Assembly (NCBI GenBank): GCA_965199685.1
Contig: OZ241323.1
Span: forward strand, 744,001-808,000
Direction: 5' to 3'
From: SP5GCR1 sp965199685
Lineage (GTDB): Bacteria > Pseudomonadota > Gammaproteobacteria > Poriferisulfidales > Oxydemutatoraceae
Length of the DNA: 64,000 nt
Of the stretch, positions 29,292 to 38,013 are shown piece after piece. Below the pieces are notes generated by a model that worked only from the letters and a program-made list of their open reading frames with translations, was not told the DNA's origin and made no database searches. Made by a program: the position numbers and the translations under genes. Every line of letters begins with the position of its first letter. Positions within the stretch are counted from its first letter, which is position 1.

Positions 29292-30971
29292 TTATAAGCA
29301 CCCCATGGCTTTAATTCTATCGTATATTTGGTTGGTCAGATCTTCAGGAGTGGCAGCACTAGTGTCTAGAATCATTTCCGGATTTTCAGGTGCTTCGTAA
29401 GGGTCGTTTATACCGGTGAAAGATTGGGTCAAATTATGACGTGCCCGCAAATAAAAACCTTTGATATCTCTATGTTCGCAGACTTCCAGTGGTGTACTCA
29501 GATAAATTTCTATATAGATGCCGTAATGGGATATTAGTTTTCTGTTTTCCATGCGATCGGCTTCGTACGGTGCAATCGGCGCACAAATTGCAATACCGCC
29601 GTTTTTGGTAATCTCGCTGGCAACATAGCCTATACGCCGCACATTGATGGAGCGATGTTCTTTAGAAAAACCAAGTTCGCTCGATAAATTTGTGCGTACT
29701 ATATCACCGTCCAGCAAGGTGACTCTGCGTTTACCGTGTTCTACCAACTTCACCATCAGCATTTTAGCCAACGTGGTTTTGCCAGAACCCGACAAACCAG
29801 TAAAGAATATCGTGAAACCTCTATCTTTTAAGGGGGGATAAATCTCTTTTAGATATTTTGCGATGGTAGGCATAGTAAACCAATCGGGCAGTTTTTCTCC
29901 TTTTACCAGCATTTCTCGCATTTGCGTGCCGGAGATAGATAATAACTCTTCGCCTTTCTTTTTGTCTTTTAGGAAAACGTATTTCTTACGCGAAGGACTA
30001 TACGCCATTTCTTCAAATAATATCGGCTTAATACCGATTTCATCACTATGCTTGTTAAGTAAATCGTGAGCCCCTAATGGCGGATAAAAGTCTTTTCCTG
30101 CTGAGTCTTTGCCTGGTCCGGCGTGGTCTCGTCCTACTATAAAATGAGTGCAACCGTAATTTTTACGAATCAATGCATGCCATAATGCTTCTCTAGGTCC
30201 GGCCATGCGCATCGCCAACGGCAACAGCGATAGCATTGCGGTATTTTGGGGATATTGACGCAATGCTGTGCGGTAGCATTTCATACGCGTGTAATAATCT
30301 ACATCGCCCGGTTTGCTAATACCTGCGATTGGGTGGATCAATAAATGTGCATCCTCTCTTTTTAATGCTTCTTTGGTCAATTCTATATGTACCCGATGCA
30401 AAGGGTTGCGCGTCTGAAAAGCAATAATCTTATCCCATTTTTTTCTTTTGAATATTGCACGCAATGCTTTGGGTGTATGCCGGTATTTCACATAGTCTAT
30501 ATGTCGGGGTAATTCAATCGCTTGCAAAGGACCACTAATATAAACAGGATTAGTGGAATGAAAAAGATAAGAGACCGCCGGATGTTTTTCGTCTTGAGTG
30601 CCAAAAGTTTTTTCTGCTTCTGCTTGCAAGTCCGGCTTCCAAATTTCCTGCACTTCTATAATCGCAACCGCAAAGTGTTCTGGGTCGCGTAGGGCAATTT
30701 GATCTCCGGTATTTAATGACTCGGCAAAGGATTCCGGAATGTCAAGTGTAATAGGCATCGGCCAAAGCCTTCCGTCGGCAAGGCGCATGTCACTCACCAC
30801 GCGCTCAAAGTCGGCTTTGCCTAAAAAGCTATGCACGGGATCAAATGCACCGTTGAGCAATAGTTCAATATCGCAAGTTTGTCGTGCGTTTAATTGCCAA
30901 TACGGTAAGTGAAAGGCTTTTTCTATCGCTTTGTCCAGTTTTTGGGGGGATAATATGGAAGGAGGTTTCAT
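29292..30971 (-). CDS. Bifunctional sulfate adenylyltransferase / APS kinase
   Basis: Activates sulfate: ATP plus sulfate gives APS, which is then phosphorylated to PAPS. Two domains in one 559-residue chain: homo-oligomeric type ATP sulfurylase (residues about 1-370; QTRNPLHRVH and VGRDHAGPG are the ATP/sulfate site) and APS kinase (about 372-559; P-loop GLSGSGKT, DGDIVRTNLSSELGFS). It differs from the CysDN heterodimer common in gammaproteobacteria; fused Sat-CysC proteins occur in scattered bacteria. It is 22 bases upstream of argD on the same strand, so it may lead an sat/cysC-argD-argF operon. The APS-kinase half favours assimilatory use over sulfur oxidation. Confidence 0.93.
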   Translation of the reverse strand: MKPPSILSPQKLDKAIEKAFHLPYWQLNARQTCDIELLLNGAFDPVHSFLGKADFERVVSDMRLADGRLWPMPITLDIPESFAESLNTGDQIALRDPEHFAVAIIEVQEIWKPDLQAEAEKTFGTQDEKHPAVSYLFHSTNPVYISGPLQAIELPRHIDYVKYRHTPKALRAIFKRKKWDKIIAFQTRNPLHRVHIELTKEALKREDAHLLIHPIAGISKPGDVDYYTRMKCYRTALRQYPQNTAMLSLLPLAMRMAGPREALWHALIRKNYGCTHFIVGRDHAGPGKDSAGKDFYPPLGAHDLLNKHSDEIGIKPILFEEMAYSPSRKKYVFLKDKKKGEELLSISGTQMREMLVKGEKLPDWFTMPTIAKYLKEIYPPLKDRGFTIFFTGLSGSGKTTLAKMLMVKLVEHGKRRVTLLDGDIVRTNLSSELGFSKEHRSINVRRIGYVASEITKNGGIAICAPIAPYEADRMENRKLISHYGIYIEIYLSTPLEVCEHRDIKGFYLRARHNLTQSFTGINDPYEAPENPEMILDTSAATPEDLTNQIYDRIKAMGCL

Positions 30972-31100
30972 CCGAATGTATTTTCGTTAAGTTTGTAATA
31001 AGGCATTATATCGGAAATAAAGGGCATATCATATGCTAATACTGCACAATGAGCAAGTATTTTATTCAACTAAATGTGTCGACAAAAGTGCGGTAGGGTT

Positions 31101-31129
31101 TTGCATAAGATAGGGTTACCTTATATAAT
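31101..31129 (+). promoter_or_regulatory. Sigma-70 promoter of the sdh operon
   Basis: TTGCAT (31101-31106), a 17-base spacer and TATAAT (31124-31129). The predicted transcription start is near 31136, only about three bases before the sdhC ATG at 31139, and no ribosome-binding site is visible, so the message may be leaderless. Confidence 0.6.
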
Positions 31130-31138
31130 TAACTCTCT

Positions 31139-31522
31139 ATGCAAGATTCATCTCGACCTTTGTCCCCCCATTTACAAGTTTATAGGCTGCCTATAACTGC
31201 GGTATTGTCTATCATGCACCGAATGACAGGTGTAGTGCTGTCTTTGGGTCTGGTGTTATTAGTCGTTGTTTTGGCAACTGCGGCATGGCATCGTGAGACT
31301 TACGAAGTTTTGACAACCTTACTGTCGCATTGGTTTGGGCAGATGTTTTTAATCGCATGGATTGCAGCCTTGTATCTGCATTTGTGCAATGGTATACGAC
31401 ATCTTTTTTGGGATGCAGGTATGGGTTTTGACTTGAGGAGAACCAATCAAACAGCTTATTTAACAGTGGCAGGCACTACAATTTTAACTGCAGCGACTTG
31501 GTTGTTGGCATACATACTATAG
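31139..31522 (+). CDS. sdhC: Succinate dehydrogenase cytochrome b556 subunit
   Basis: Membrane anchor of complex II that helps bind haem b and quinone. The 127-residue protein starts RPLSPHLQVYRLPITAVLSIMHRMTG, the SdhC signature (the Ser and Arg of SIMHRMTG line the quinone site), and has three transmembrane segments. The haem-ligand region is in LHLCNGIRHLFWDAG. First gene of sdhCDAB. Confidence 0.95.
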   Translation: MQDSSRPLSPHLQVYRLPITAVLSIMHRMTGVVLSLGLVLLVVVLATAAWHRETYEVLTTLLSHWFGQMFLIAWIAALYLHLCNGIRHLFWDAGMGFDLRRTNQTAYLTVAGTTILTAATWLLAYIL

Positions 31523-31532
31523 GAATAATCTA

Positions 31533-31907
31533 ATGAATTTAAGAACACCTTTATCCCGTGCGAAGGGACTCGGTTCGGCTAAAGAGGGTGTAGGGCATTG
31601 GTGGATGCAGCGCGTGAGTTCGCTATTTTTAGTACCGCTTACAATATGGGGTGCGTTTACGATGGCAACCCTTGGCAACTACGATCATTATCACTTTACT
31701 CAATGGCTTGCCGAACCTCTCAATGCGATGTTGATGATAACCTTGCTCGTCGTCGTGTGTTATCACGCGGCATTGGGGCTACAAGTCATCATTGAAGATT
31801 ATGTGCATCTCACTGCGCTTAAAATAATAAGTATCGTAGCGGTTTATTTGCTGTCGTTTATTTTGGCTTTGGTCGGAGTATTTGCAATCCTTAAAATTAC
31901 TTTTTGA
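31533..31907 (+). CDS. sdhD: Succinate dehydrogenase hydrophobic anchor subunit
   Basis: Second membrane anchor of complex II, 124 residues with three transmembrane segments. The region GHWWMQRVSSLFLVPLTIW and the pair HAALGLQVIIEDYVH (haem His and quinone Asp-Tyr) match SdhD. Ten bases separate it from sdhC and its stop is one base before the sdhA start. Confidence 0.93.
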   Translation: MNLRTPLSRAKGLGSAKEGVGHWWMQRVSSLFLVPLTIWGAFTMATLGNYDHYHFTQWLAEPLNAMLMITLLVVVCYHAALGLQVIIEDYVHLTALKIISIVAVYLLSFILALVGVFAILKITF

Positions 31908-31908
31908 T

Positions 31909-33705
31909 ATGTCGTCTAAAGCATACCAGATAGAAGAACATACACACGAGGTTATCGTTATTGGTGCCGGTGGTTCGGGTCTACGAGCGACTTTCGGTAT
32001 TGCCGAGCAGGGTTTCAAGACTGCGTGTTTAACTAAAGTATTTCCGACGCGTAGCCATACGGTTGCAGCACAAGGCGGTATTAGCGCGGCACTCGCCAAC
32101 ATGGGAGAAGACGATTGGCGTTGGCACATGTACGATACGATCAAAGGTTCCGATTGGCTGGGAGATCAAGATGCTATTGAATACATGTGCAAAGAGGCAG
32201 CCGATTCGATTATAGAGCTTGAACACTACGGCGTACCGTTCTCTAGAACTGAGGATGGGCGTATCTATCAACGTCCTTTTGGTGGTATGACCACGCATTA
32301 TGGAGAAGGTGTGGCACAGCGCACTTGCGCGGCAGCCGACCGCACTGGTCATGCTATTTTGCATACCTTGTATCAGCAATCGCTTAAACACGATGCCGAG
32401 TTTTTTATAGAGTATTTTGCTATTGATTTGTTGATGAGCGAAGACGGTGCATGTTGCGGTGTTATCGCTTGGAATTTGGCAACTGGGAAATTACATATAT
32501 TTCATGCACATATTGTCATATTGGCAACCGGCGGCTATGGGCGAGTCTATTCTTCATGTACATCGGCACATACCTGTACTGGTGACGGTGGTGCGATGGT
32601 ATTGCGCTGTGGCTTACCACTACAAGATATGGAGTTTGTGCAGTTTCATCCGACTGGTATATATGGTGCCGGTTGTTTGATTACTGAAGGTGTGCGTGGA
32701 GAGGGCGGTTATTTGACTAATGCATCGGGCGAACGTTTTATGGAACGCTATGCGCCGAATGCTAAAGACTTAGCGTCTCGCGATGTAGTGAGTCGCTCTA
32801 TGTCTATGGAAATCAAAGAAGGGCGAGGCGTGGGAGCCGATAAGGATCATATACATTTACACCTGGAACATTTAGGTCCTGAGGTGATACAAGAACGTCT
32901 GCCGGGTATTGCCGAATCGGCACGTATTTTTGCTGATGTGGATGTTACACGCGAACCGATACCGGTTTTACCTACGGTGCATTACAACATGGGCGGCATT
33001 CCTACCAACTATATGGGCGAAGTGCTGAAACTAAAAGACGGCAACCCGGACTATGTGGTTCCGGGCTTGATGGCAATAGGCGAGGCTGGGTGTGTATCAG
33101 TGCATGGTGCTAATCGCTTGGGATCTAATTCTTTGCTCGATCTGATAGTATTCGGACGCGCTGCTGCGAAGCGGACTACTGAGCTGTTGTCGGCTTATCG
33201 TGGTCATTCGGTACGGCGTGCGCCTAAACAAGTCATCGACCAAGTTCTAAGCCGCTTTGACTCCCTGCGCAATGCCAACGGCGAATATGCGACTGCGGCA
33301 CTACGCTTAGATATGCAAAAGACGATGCAACAATACGCAGCGGTATTTAGAACTGGGGAGAGCTTGCAGGAAGGCACGGATAAAATGAAAGAGCTGTATA
33401 GTCGGCTTGACTCACTTCGCGTAAGCGATCGTTCTATGATTTGGAATACCGACTTGGTAGAAACCCTGGAATTGACCAATCTATTACCACAAGCTTTATG
33501 CACGGTTGCCTCGGCGTTGAATCGAGAAGAAAGCCGAGGAGCGCATGCGCGTGATGATTTTCCTGAGCGCGACGACGAGAAATGGTGGAAACATACGCTA
33601 ATTTATTGCGATGAGCAAGATACCCGCATAGATTACCGGCCAGTCCATACCCAACCGATGACTGATGAGGTAGAAGCCGTGCCGTTACAAGAACGCGTGT
33701 ATTAA
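31909..33705 (+). CDS. sdhA: Succinate dehydrogenase flavoprotein subunit
   Basis: Catalytic subunit of complex II that oxidises succinate to fumarate with covalently bound FAD. It has the dinucleotide fold VIGAGGSGLRA at the N-terminus, the FAD-linking His in RSHTVAAQGGISAAL, the active-site region TEGVRGEGGYLTNASGERFM and HGANRLGSNSLLDL. The ATG at 31909 (598 residues, one base after the sdhD stop) is chosen rather than the longer frame opening inside sdhD, because family members begin just before the FAD fold. No good ribosome-binding site, consistent with translational coupling to sdhD. Confidence 0.96.
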   Translation: MSSKAYQIEEHTHEVIVIGAGGSGLRATFGIAEQGFKTACLTKVFPTRSHTVAAQGGISAALANMGEDDWRWHMYDTIKGSDWLGDQDAIEYMCKEAADSIIELEHYGVPFSRTEDGRIYQRPFGGMTTHYGEGVAQRTCAAADRTGHAILHTLYQQSLKHDAEFFIEYFAIDLLMSEDGACCGVIAWNLATGKLHIFHAHIVILATGGYGRVYSSCTSAHTCTGDGGAMVLRCGLPLQDMEFVQFHPTGIYGAGCLITEGVRGEGGYLTNASGERFMERYAPNAKDLASRDVVSRSMSMEIKEGRGVGADKDHIHLHLEHLGPEVIQERLPGIAESARIFADVDVTREPIPVLPTVHYNMGGIPTNYMGEVLKLKDGNPDYVVPGLMAIGEAGCVSVHGANRLGSNSLLDLIVFGRAAAKRTTELLSAYRGHSVRRAPKQVIDQVLSRFDSLRNANGEYATAALRLDMQKTMQQYAAVFRTGESLQEGTDKMKELYSRLDSLRVSDRSMIWNTDLVETLELTNLLPQALCTVASALNREESRGAHARDDFPERDDEKWWKHTLIYCDEQDTRIDYRPVHTQPMTDEVEAVPLQERVY

Positions 33706-33759
33706 TGCACAAAGAGTTATTAACGTATATCAATCAATGTAAAGACATAAAGGAGAATT

Positions 33760-34536
33760 ATGGCAGAGTTTAGATTACCAGCAAATTCTATAGTCAAAAA
33801 AGGCGATCACTATCCAGCTTCGGATAAACACAAAGACACGAAACGTTTCATCGTTTATCGCTATGATCCCGATTGTGATGAGAATCCGCGTACCGACACC
33901 TACGATGTGAACATAGAGCAATGCCCTATGGTGCTTGATGCACTGATCAAAATCAAAAATGAAATGGATCCGACATTGACTTTCAGGCGCTCGTGCCGTG
34001 AAGGTATTTGCGGTTCGTGTTCAATGAATATAGCGGGGCGCAATACCCTGGCGTGTATTAAACCTCTAGGCGAACTTGAAGGTGATATCAAAATATACCC
34101 TTTGCCACACCTGCCGGTGATTAAGGATTTGGTACCCGACCTAGATAACTTTTATGCACAATATGCCTCTATCAAACCGTGGATCAGAACGCAAACGCCG
34201 GCACCTGATAAAGAACGACTACAATCCGTCGAAGATAGAGAAAAAATTCAAGGCTTGGAGGAATGCATTTTGTGCGCCTGCTGCTCAACGAGTTGTCCTA
34301 GCTATTGGTGGAATTCTGATCGCTATTTAGGACCTGCCACTTTATTGCAAGCATACCGATGGATTGTCGATAGCCGCGACGAAGCAACTGGTGAACGCCT
34401 GGATGAATTGGAGGACCCTTTTAAGCTGTTTCGTTGCCATACCATCATGAACTGCGCGGATACTTGTCCCAAAGGACTCAATCCCGCTAAGGCGATTGCC
34501 GAAATCAAAAAATTATTGCTTGCCCGCCGCTATTGA
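33760..34536 (+). CDS. sdhB: Succinate dehydrogenase iron-sulfur subunit
   Basis: Carries electrons from FAD to quinone. The 258 residues contain the [2Fe-2S] ligands SCREGICGSCSMNIAGRNTLAC, the [4Fe-4S] motif CILCACCSTSCP and the [3Fe-4S] ligands CHTIMNCADTCPKGLNP. Length is close to the usual 235-260. A clear AAGGAG precedes the ATG. It closes sdhCDAB; a repeat cluster separates it from sdhE. Confidence 0.97.
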   Translation: MAEFRLPANSIVKKGDHYPASDKHKDTKRFIVYRYDPDCDENPRTDTYDVNIEQCPMVLDALIKIKNEMDPTLTFRRSCREGICGSCSMNIAGRNTLACIKPLGELEGDIKIYPLPHLPVIKDLVPDLDNFYAQYASIKPWIRTQTPAPDKERLQSVEDREKIQGLEECILCACCSTSCPSYWWNSDRYLGPATLLQAYRWIVDSRDEATGERLDELEDPFKLFRCHTIMNCADTCPKGLNPAKAIAEIKKLLLARRY

Positions 34537-34903
34537 TAGATAAGTCGTGCAGACCTGTGAGGTTGTTAAAAAATAGAACCGCCGTTTGTTGCAGTTGCAC
34601 AAACGTCTTAACACTGTGCAGACCCTTGTGCGCCATCAAATTTATGATAACCACTCGTAGGGGAGGGCTAACATGCCCTCCCTAAAGTATTGTACTTGTA
34701 CCGTCTCAACCGCTTGCGCCATTTGGTTTTGGTTTCCATAAACGAAATGAATGAATGGATTGTTTTTGCAGACGCAACGCGTTCGAGCGGCAATTGAAAT
34801 GCCATTTGACCTATAGGCTCAATCGGCGATGCCATTCATACCCTTTTTTTATACCGTTCAAGACTTTCAATCTTGCATGATTTATGTTTGAGTTATCATT
34901 GCT
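34537..34903. repeat. Repeat cluster between sdhB and sdhE
   Basis: No gene. A MITE-like end (GAGGTTGTTAAAAAATAGAACC) at about 34558, a GTTTGT-type hairpin at 34580-34608 with an imperfect right arm, a complete REP palindrome (GTAG) at 34657-34682, the GGTTTTGGTTTCCATAAA piece, and a damaged CGCCGATTGA-type hairpin near 34797-34825. The last 70 bases before sdhE are AT-rich and probably hold its promoter, but I see no clear boxes. Confidence 0.8.
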
Positions 34904-35149
34904 ATGAATATGGAGAGAAAACAACTTTATTGGATGTGTCGCCGTGGCACCAAAGAATTGGATCAATTAACACTACGCTACTTAAACGAATACTATGATC
35001 AAGCAAGTCCAGAACATCGTCAAGCATTTAAGTCTATGCTACAGTTGCCCGACCCTGAACTATATCAAATCCTTGTCGGTAAGCAACCTTGTGATAACCC
35101 GGTGATAAATGAAATCGCAAAATGTATACGCCGAGAGTCTGTGGATTAA
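34904..35149 (+). CDS. sdhE: SdhE FAD assembly factor
   Basis: Small cytoplasmic protein of 81 residues that helps attach FAD covalently to SdhA. The signature WMCRRGTKELD (RGxxELD) and ALPDPELYQ-like LQLPDPELYQILVG are present. Its position just after sdhCDAB supports the call. An alternative start two codons later (ATG at 34910) is equally plausible. The last 41 bases overlap the next gene, ygfX-like, as in many gammaproteobacteria. Confidence 0.92.
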   Translation: MNMERKQLYWMCRRGTKELDQLTLRYLNEYYDQASPEHRQAFKSMLQLPDPELYQILVGKQPCDNPVINEIAKCIRRESVD

Positions 35150-35570
35150 ACTACGCCCCTCTCGTATTGCACGGATACTCAAACTCGTATTCTATCTCCT
35201 AGTTTTAGTATCCATAGCAACTTGGTCGCTTCCTTTGATTTGGAAATCGTTTGCCGGTTTGTTCGTTATAGCATGCTATTTCTTAGACTATTTCAAGAAC
35301 CGTATTAGAACTTTGGTTCGTCAAAAACATGCCGATATTGGGGCGGTTGTACTATCTTCAGACAAAGGCATAATTGCAGCCCAATGTGGTTCGCAAGTTC
35401 GCAAAGTTCGATCTTTTAATATAGAGCATATATTATGCTACTATATTCAATTATATTTATGTTATGAGAACGGAAGTTATCAACGGCTTTACATTTTTCC
35501 CGATTCAATGGATGAGAAGGCTTTTCATAAATTCTGTTGCATGGGAGTACGTAATAAGGCTAAAAAATGA
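35109..35570 (+). CDS. YgfX/CptA-like membrane protein
   Basis: 153 residues with a basic N-terminus containing SLWIKLRPSRIAR, two transmembrane segments at about 25-65 and a soluble C-terminal part ending LYIFPDSMDEKAFHKFCC. This is the layout of YgfX (CptA), which in E. coli sits next to sdhE and has been described as a toxin acting on the cytoskeleton, with SdhE (CptB) proposed as the partner. Similarity is from architecture and gene order; sequence match is modest. Starts inside sdhE and overlaps the next gene by four bases. Confidence 0.7.
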   Translation: MKSQNVYAESLWIKLRPSRIARILKLVFYLLVLVSIATWSLPLIWKSFAGLFVIACYFLDYFKNRIRTLVRQKHADIGAVVLSSDKGIIAAQCGSQVRKVRSFNIEHILCYYIQLYLCYENGSYQRLYIFPDSMDEKAFHKFCCMGVRNKAKK

Positions 35571-36028
35571 ACGATACGATAAATGTTAGACATACACACG
35601 CTAAACCTGATTTTTCCAGGTTGATGAACTTGTACGAAAATAACTACCGATTACTGAGCACGTTGCTGGAATGTTTGGACGACAACAAAAATTCCATAAG
35701 GAACAAAAATGGTTATACCTTAAAAATCCACAAAAGGCATCAAACTCGCTACACACAAAACATAGATCTGCATTATAGTTTCCATACCCAAAGGCGGGGA
35801 CGCAAAATTGTCGTAGCGATTGCCAGCTTCAAAGTTCGACTCTATTTAGATACCCGTCAAGTGGAAGTAGTGTATAGCGAAGTACAACTGAAAAATTCTT
35901 TTTCTATATGCAGGCTGCTCTTGTCTTTACAAACCAAATGGTACTATAACCAATGCCTTAGGGCTGTTTTAAGAAGTTTCTTTACTCGCCGCGCACCTGC
36001 GCAAATTGGAACAAGCAGGAATGTCTAG
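35567..36028 (+). CDS. DUF1249 (YqiB-like) protein
   Basis: 153 residues. The N-terminal FSRLMNLYENNYRLLSTLL is the hallmark of the DUF1249 family (E. coli YqiB), which has no established function. The middle is a predicted beta-rich domain (HYSFHTQRRGRKIVVAIAS, FKVRLYLDTRQVEVVYSE). Start overlaps the ygfX-like stop (ATGA). The last 25 residues (RSFFTRRAPAQIGTSRNV) do not resemble the family ending and overlap the next coiled-coil gene in another frame, so the natural C-terminus may have been replaced. Confidence 0.75.
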   Translation: MNDTINVRHTHAKPDFSRLMNLYENNYRLLSTLLECLDDNKNSIRNKNGYTLKIHKRHQTRYTQNIDLHYSFHTQRRGRKIVVAIASFKVRLYLDTRQVEVVYSEVQLKNSFSICRLLLSLQTKWYYNQCLRAVLRSFFTRRAPAQIGTSRNV

Positions 36029-36332
36029 ATCGCAAGCGGAGGTAACGGAGCGTGCGATTGACAGGCAAGTATCAATGTCAATGCAAGAAGTATTGGATAA
36101 AATAGATGCTCGTATTGATGTCGTCGAAAAGCAAATTGATGCCATTGAAAAGCAAATCGATGCCATCGAAAAGCATATCAGCATAGTTGAGAAGCATATT
36201 GGTATAGTTGAGAAGCATATCAGTATAGTTGAGAAAAGATTATCGTGGCTATACATAGAAAGCATTGTGTCTATATGTGTCATGGGTGCTGGCTTCACTG
36301 GTGTCATTATCGCTTTGTTGCGCATGGGCTAA
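36006..36332 (+). CDS. Small coiled-coil membrane protein (DUF1640/CCDC90-like)
   Basis: 108 residues from TTG at 36006; ATG at 36021 (after EQAG) is an alternative. The N-terminal LEQAGMSRSQAEVTERAI resembles the opening helix of DUF1640/CCDC90-type proteins. Six heptads based on xIEKxI(D/S) follow (AIEKQID twice, AIEKHIS, then IVEKHIG/S), encoded by near-perfect 21-base repeats, and a C-terminal transmembrane segment (SIVSICVMGAGFTGVIIALL). Open frame extends upstream (VSLLAAHLRKLEQAG) without an ATG, suggesting a lost 5' end. Related in layout to the gene at 57497 and the pseudogene at 57897. Function unknown. Confidence 0.65.
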   Translation: MEQAGMSRSQAEVTERAIDRQVSMSMQEVLDKIDARIDVVEKQIDAIEKQIDAIEKHISIVEKHIGIVEKHISIVEKRLSWLYIESIVSICVMGAGFTGVIIALLRMG

Positions 36333-36638
36333 ATCGTTATCGCAGTTCTGTACTAACCCAACCGCTTGCGCCATTAAACTTATGGTAACCACCTGTAGGG
36401 GAGGGCTAACATGCCCTCCCTAAAGTACCGTTCCGCACAGACCTAACCGCTATGCGCCACAAGATTATGGTTTGCATAAATTTGATGGATGAATGTATAA
36501 ATCGTGCAAGTACGTTGGGTTAGGGTGGACATGCGAGTCCGCCCCTACATTTCGTTTCACGTTATGGTTTTGCACAACATGTTCAAGTTCTGCACAATGT
36601 TACGCCGTTTGTTGCAACAGCAACAAACGGTGGTTCTA
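36333..36638. repeat. Repeat cluster between the coiled-coil gene and icd
   Basis: No gene. A complete REP palindrome at 36395-36420 (GTAG, loop TAACAT), a minus-strand REP variant at 36523-36548 with stem GGGTGGAC/GTCCGCCC, and a hairpin with stem CGCCGTTTGT/ACAAACGGTG at 36603-36632 next to the icd stop codon. Confidence 0.8.
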
Positions 36639-37979
36639 TCAGCTTGCTTCGGATTTTATATGTTCAATGATAGCGTCGCCGAAACCCGAAGTGGTGACTA
36701 ACTTGGCTCCCGGCATCAGTCGTTGCAACTCTTCGCTTATGTTTCCCAGCTTGGGTCCTCCTGCGGTAATGCCACCGCGTACTCTTGCAAGGTCGTAGGT
36801 TACGGTTTTGTTAGAGATAGCCGATGCGATACCGTGGATTACTAAATCGGCAGCTTTGCCCCATCCGATATGTCTCAGCATCATTTCTGCGGAAAGGATG
36901 ATCGAACCAGGGTTGACGCGATTCTTACCAGCGTATTTGGGTGCACTCCCATGCGTTGCTTCAAACACTGCGACTTGATCCGACATATTAGCCCCTGGTG
37001 CGATGCCGATACCGCCGACCTGTGCTGCCAAAGCATCGGAGATATAATCACCGTTCAAGTTAAGCGTCGCAATCACATCGTATTCGTCCGGTTTCAGGAG
37101 TATTTGCTGTAAAAAATTGTCTGCAATAATATCCTTGATAAGAATGGTTTCGCCCGGATATTTAGGGTTCTCTATTGTGCACCAAGGCCCGCCGTTCAAT
37201 TCTTTGGCACCGAATTCGGAGACGGCAAGTTCGTATCCCCAGCTGCGAAACGCACCTTCGGTATATTTCATGATGTTACCTTTATGCACCAGCGACACTG
37301 ATTGACGACGATTTTCTATTGCGTAGCGTATGGCTTTTCTAATCAAACGTTGCGAGCCTTCTTGGGATACTGGTTTGACTCCCAGTCCGCAATGATCAGG
37401 GAAGCGTATCTCGGTCACATCCATTTCATGCCTTAGAAAATCTAAAACTTTTTTGACGTTGGAGGAGTCAGCTTGCCATTCTATACCAGCATAAATATCC
37501 TCGGTATTTTCGCGGAACACGACCATATCAGTAGTCTCGGAATCCTTGAGTGGGGTAGGTGTGCCGGGGAAATAACGTATTGGTCTAACGCAAGCAAATA
37601 AATCCAGTTGTTGGCGTATTGCAACATTCAAAGAGCGTATGCCACCGCCGACTGGTGTTGTTAAAGGTCCCTTGATAGCGACTTTGTATTCGTTGATTGC
37701 ATCGTAAGTCTCACTCGGCAACCATTGATTCTGCCCATAAATATCAACCGCTTTTTCTCCAGCATAGATTTCCATCCATTCAATACGCCGTTTATCGTTG
37801 TAGGCGTATTTCACAGCAGTGTCTATGACCTTGCGCATTACCGGAGTTACATCAATGCCGATACCGTCTCCTTCAATAAAAGGGATGATCGGATAATCCG
37901 GCACTGAGATGCCGCCGTCCGCCAATATCTTTATTACCTCTCCTTGTTGTGGAGTTTTGATGTAACTACTTTTTGCCAT
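36639..37979 (-). CDS. icd: NADP-dependent isocitrate dehydrogenase
   Basis: TCA-cycle enzyme converting isocitrate to 2-oxoglutarate with NADP. The 446-residue protein carries GGGIRSLNVAIRQQLDLFACVRP, which includes the Ser that AceK phosphorylates in E. coli, the metal-binding segment LNLNGDYISDALAAQVGGIG and ATHGSAPKYAGKN near the cofactor site. It is some 30 residues longer than the E. coli enzyme. It lies 34 bases after aceA on the same strand, pairing the two enzymes that compete for isocitrate. No aceK is in the window. Confidence 0.96.
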   Translation of the reverse strand: MAKSSYIKTPQQGEVIKILADGGISVPDYPIIPFIEGDGIGIDVTPVMRKVIDTAVKYAYNDKRRIEWMEIYAGEKAVDIYGQNQWLPSETYDAINEYKVAIKGPLTTPVGGGIRSLNVAIRQQLDLFACVRPIRYFPGTPTPLKDSETTDMVVFRENTEDIYAGIEWQADSSNVKKVLDFLRHEMDVTEIRFPDHCGLGVKPVSQEGSQRLIRKAIRYAIENRRQSVSLVHKGNIMKYTEGAFRSWGYELAVSEFGAKELNGGPWCTIENPKYPGETILIKDIIADNFLQQILLKPDEYDVIATLNLNGDYISDALAAQVGGIGIAPGANMSDQVAVFEATHGSAPKYAGKNRVNPGSIILSAEMMLRHIGWGKAADLVIHGIASAISNKTVTYDLARVRGGITAGGPKLGNISEELQRLMPGAKLVTTSGFGDAIIEHIKSEAS

Positions 37980-38013
37980 TTACGCTTTAAGGGATTCGGG
38001 CAGACTTAGGTAA

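Noticed and set aside
34904..35570. sdhE-ygfX as a novel toxin-antitoxin system
   Set aside because: This is a known gammaproteobacterial gene pair; nothing in the sequence shows a new role.
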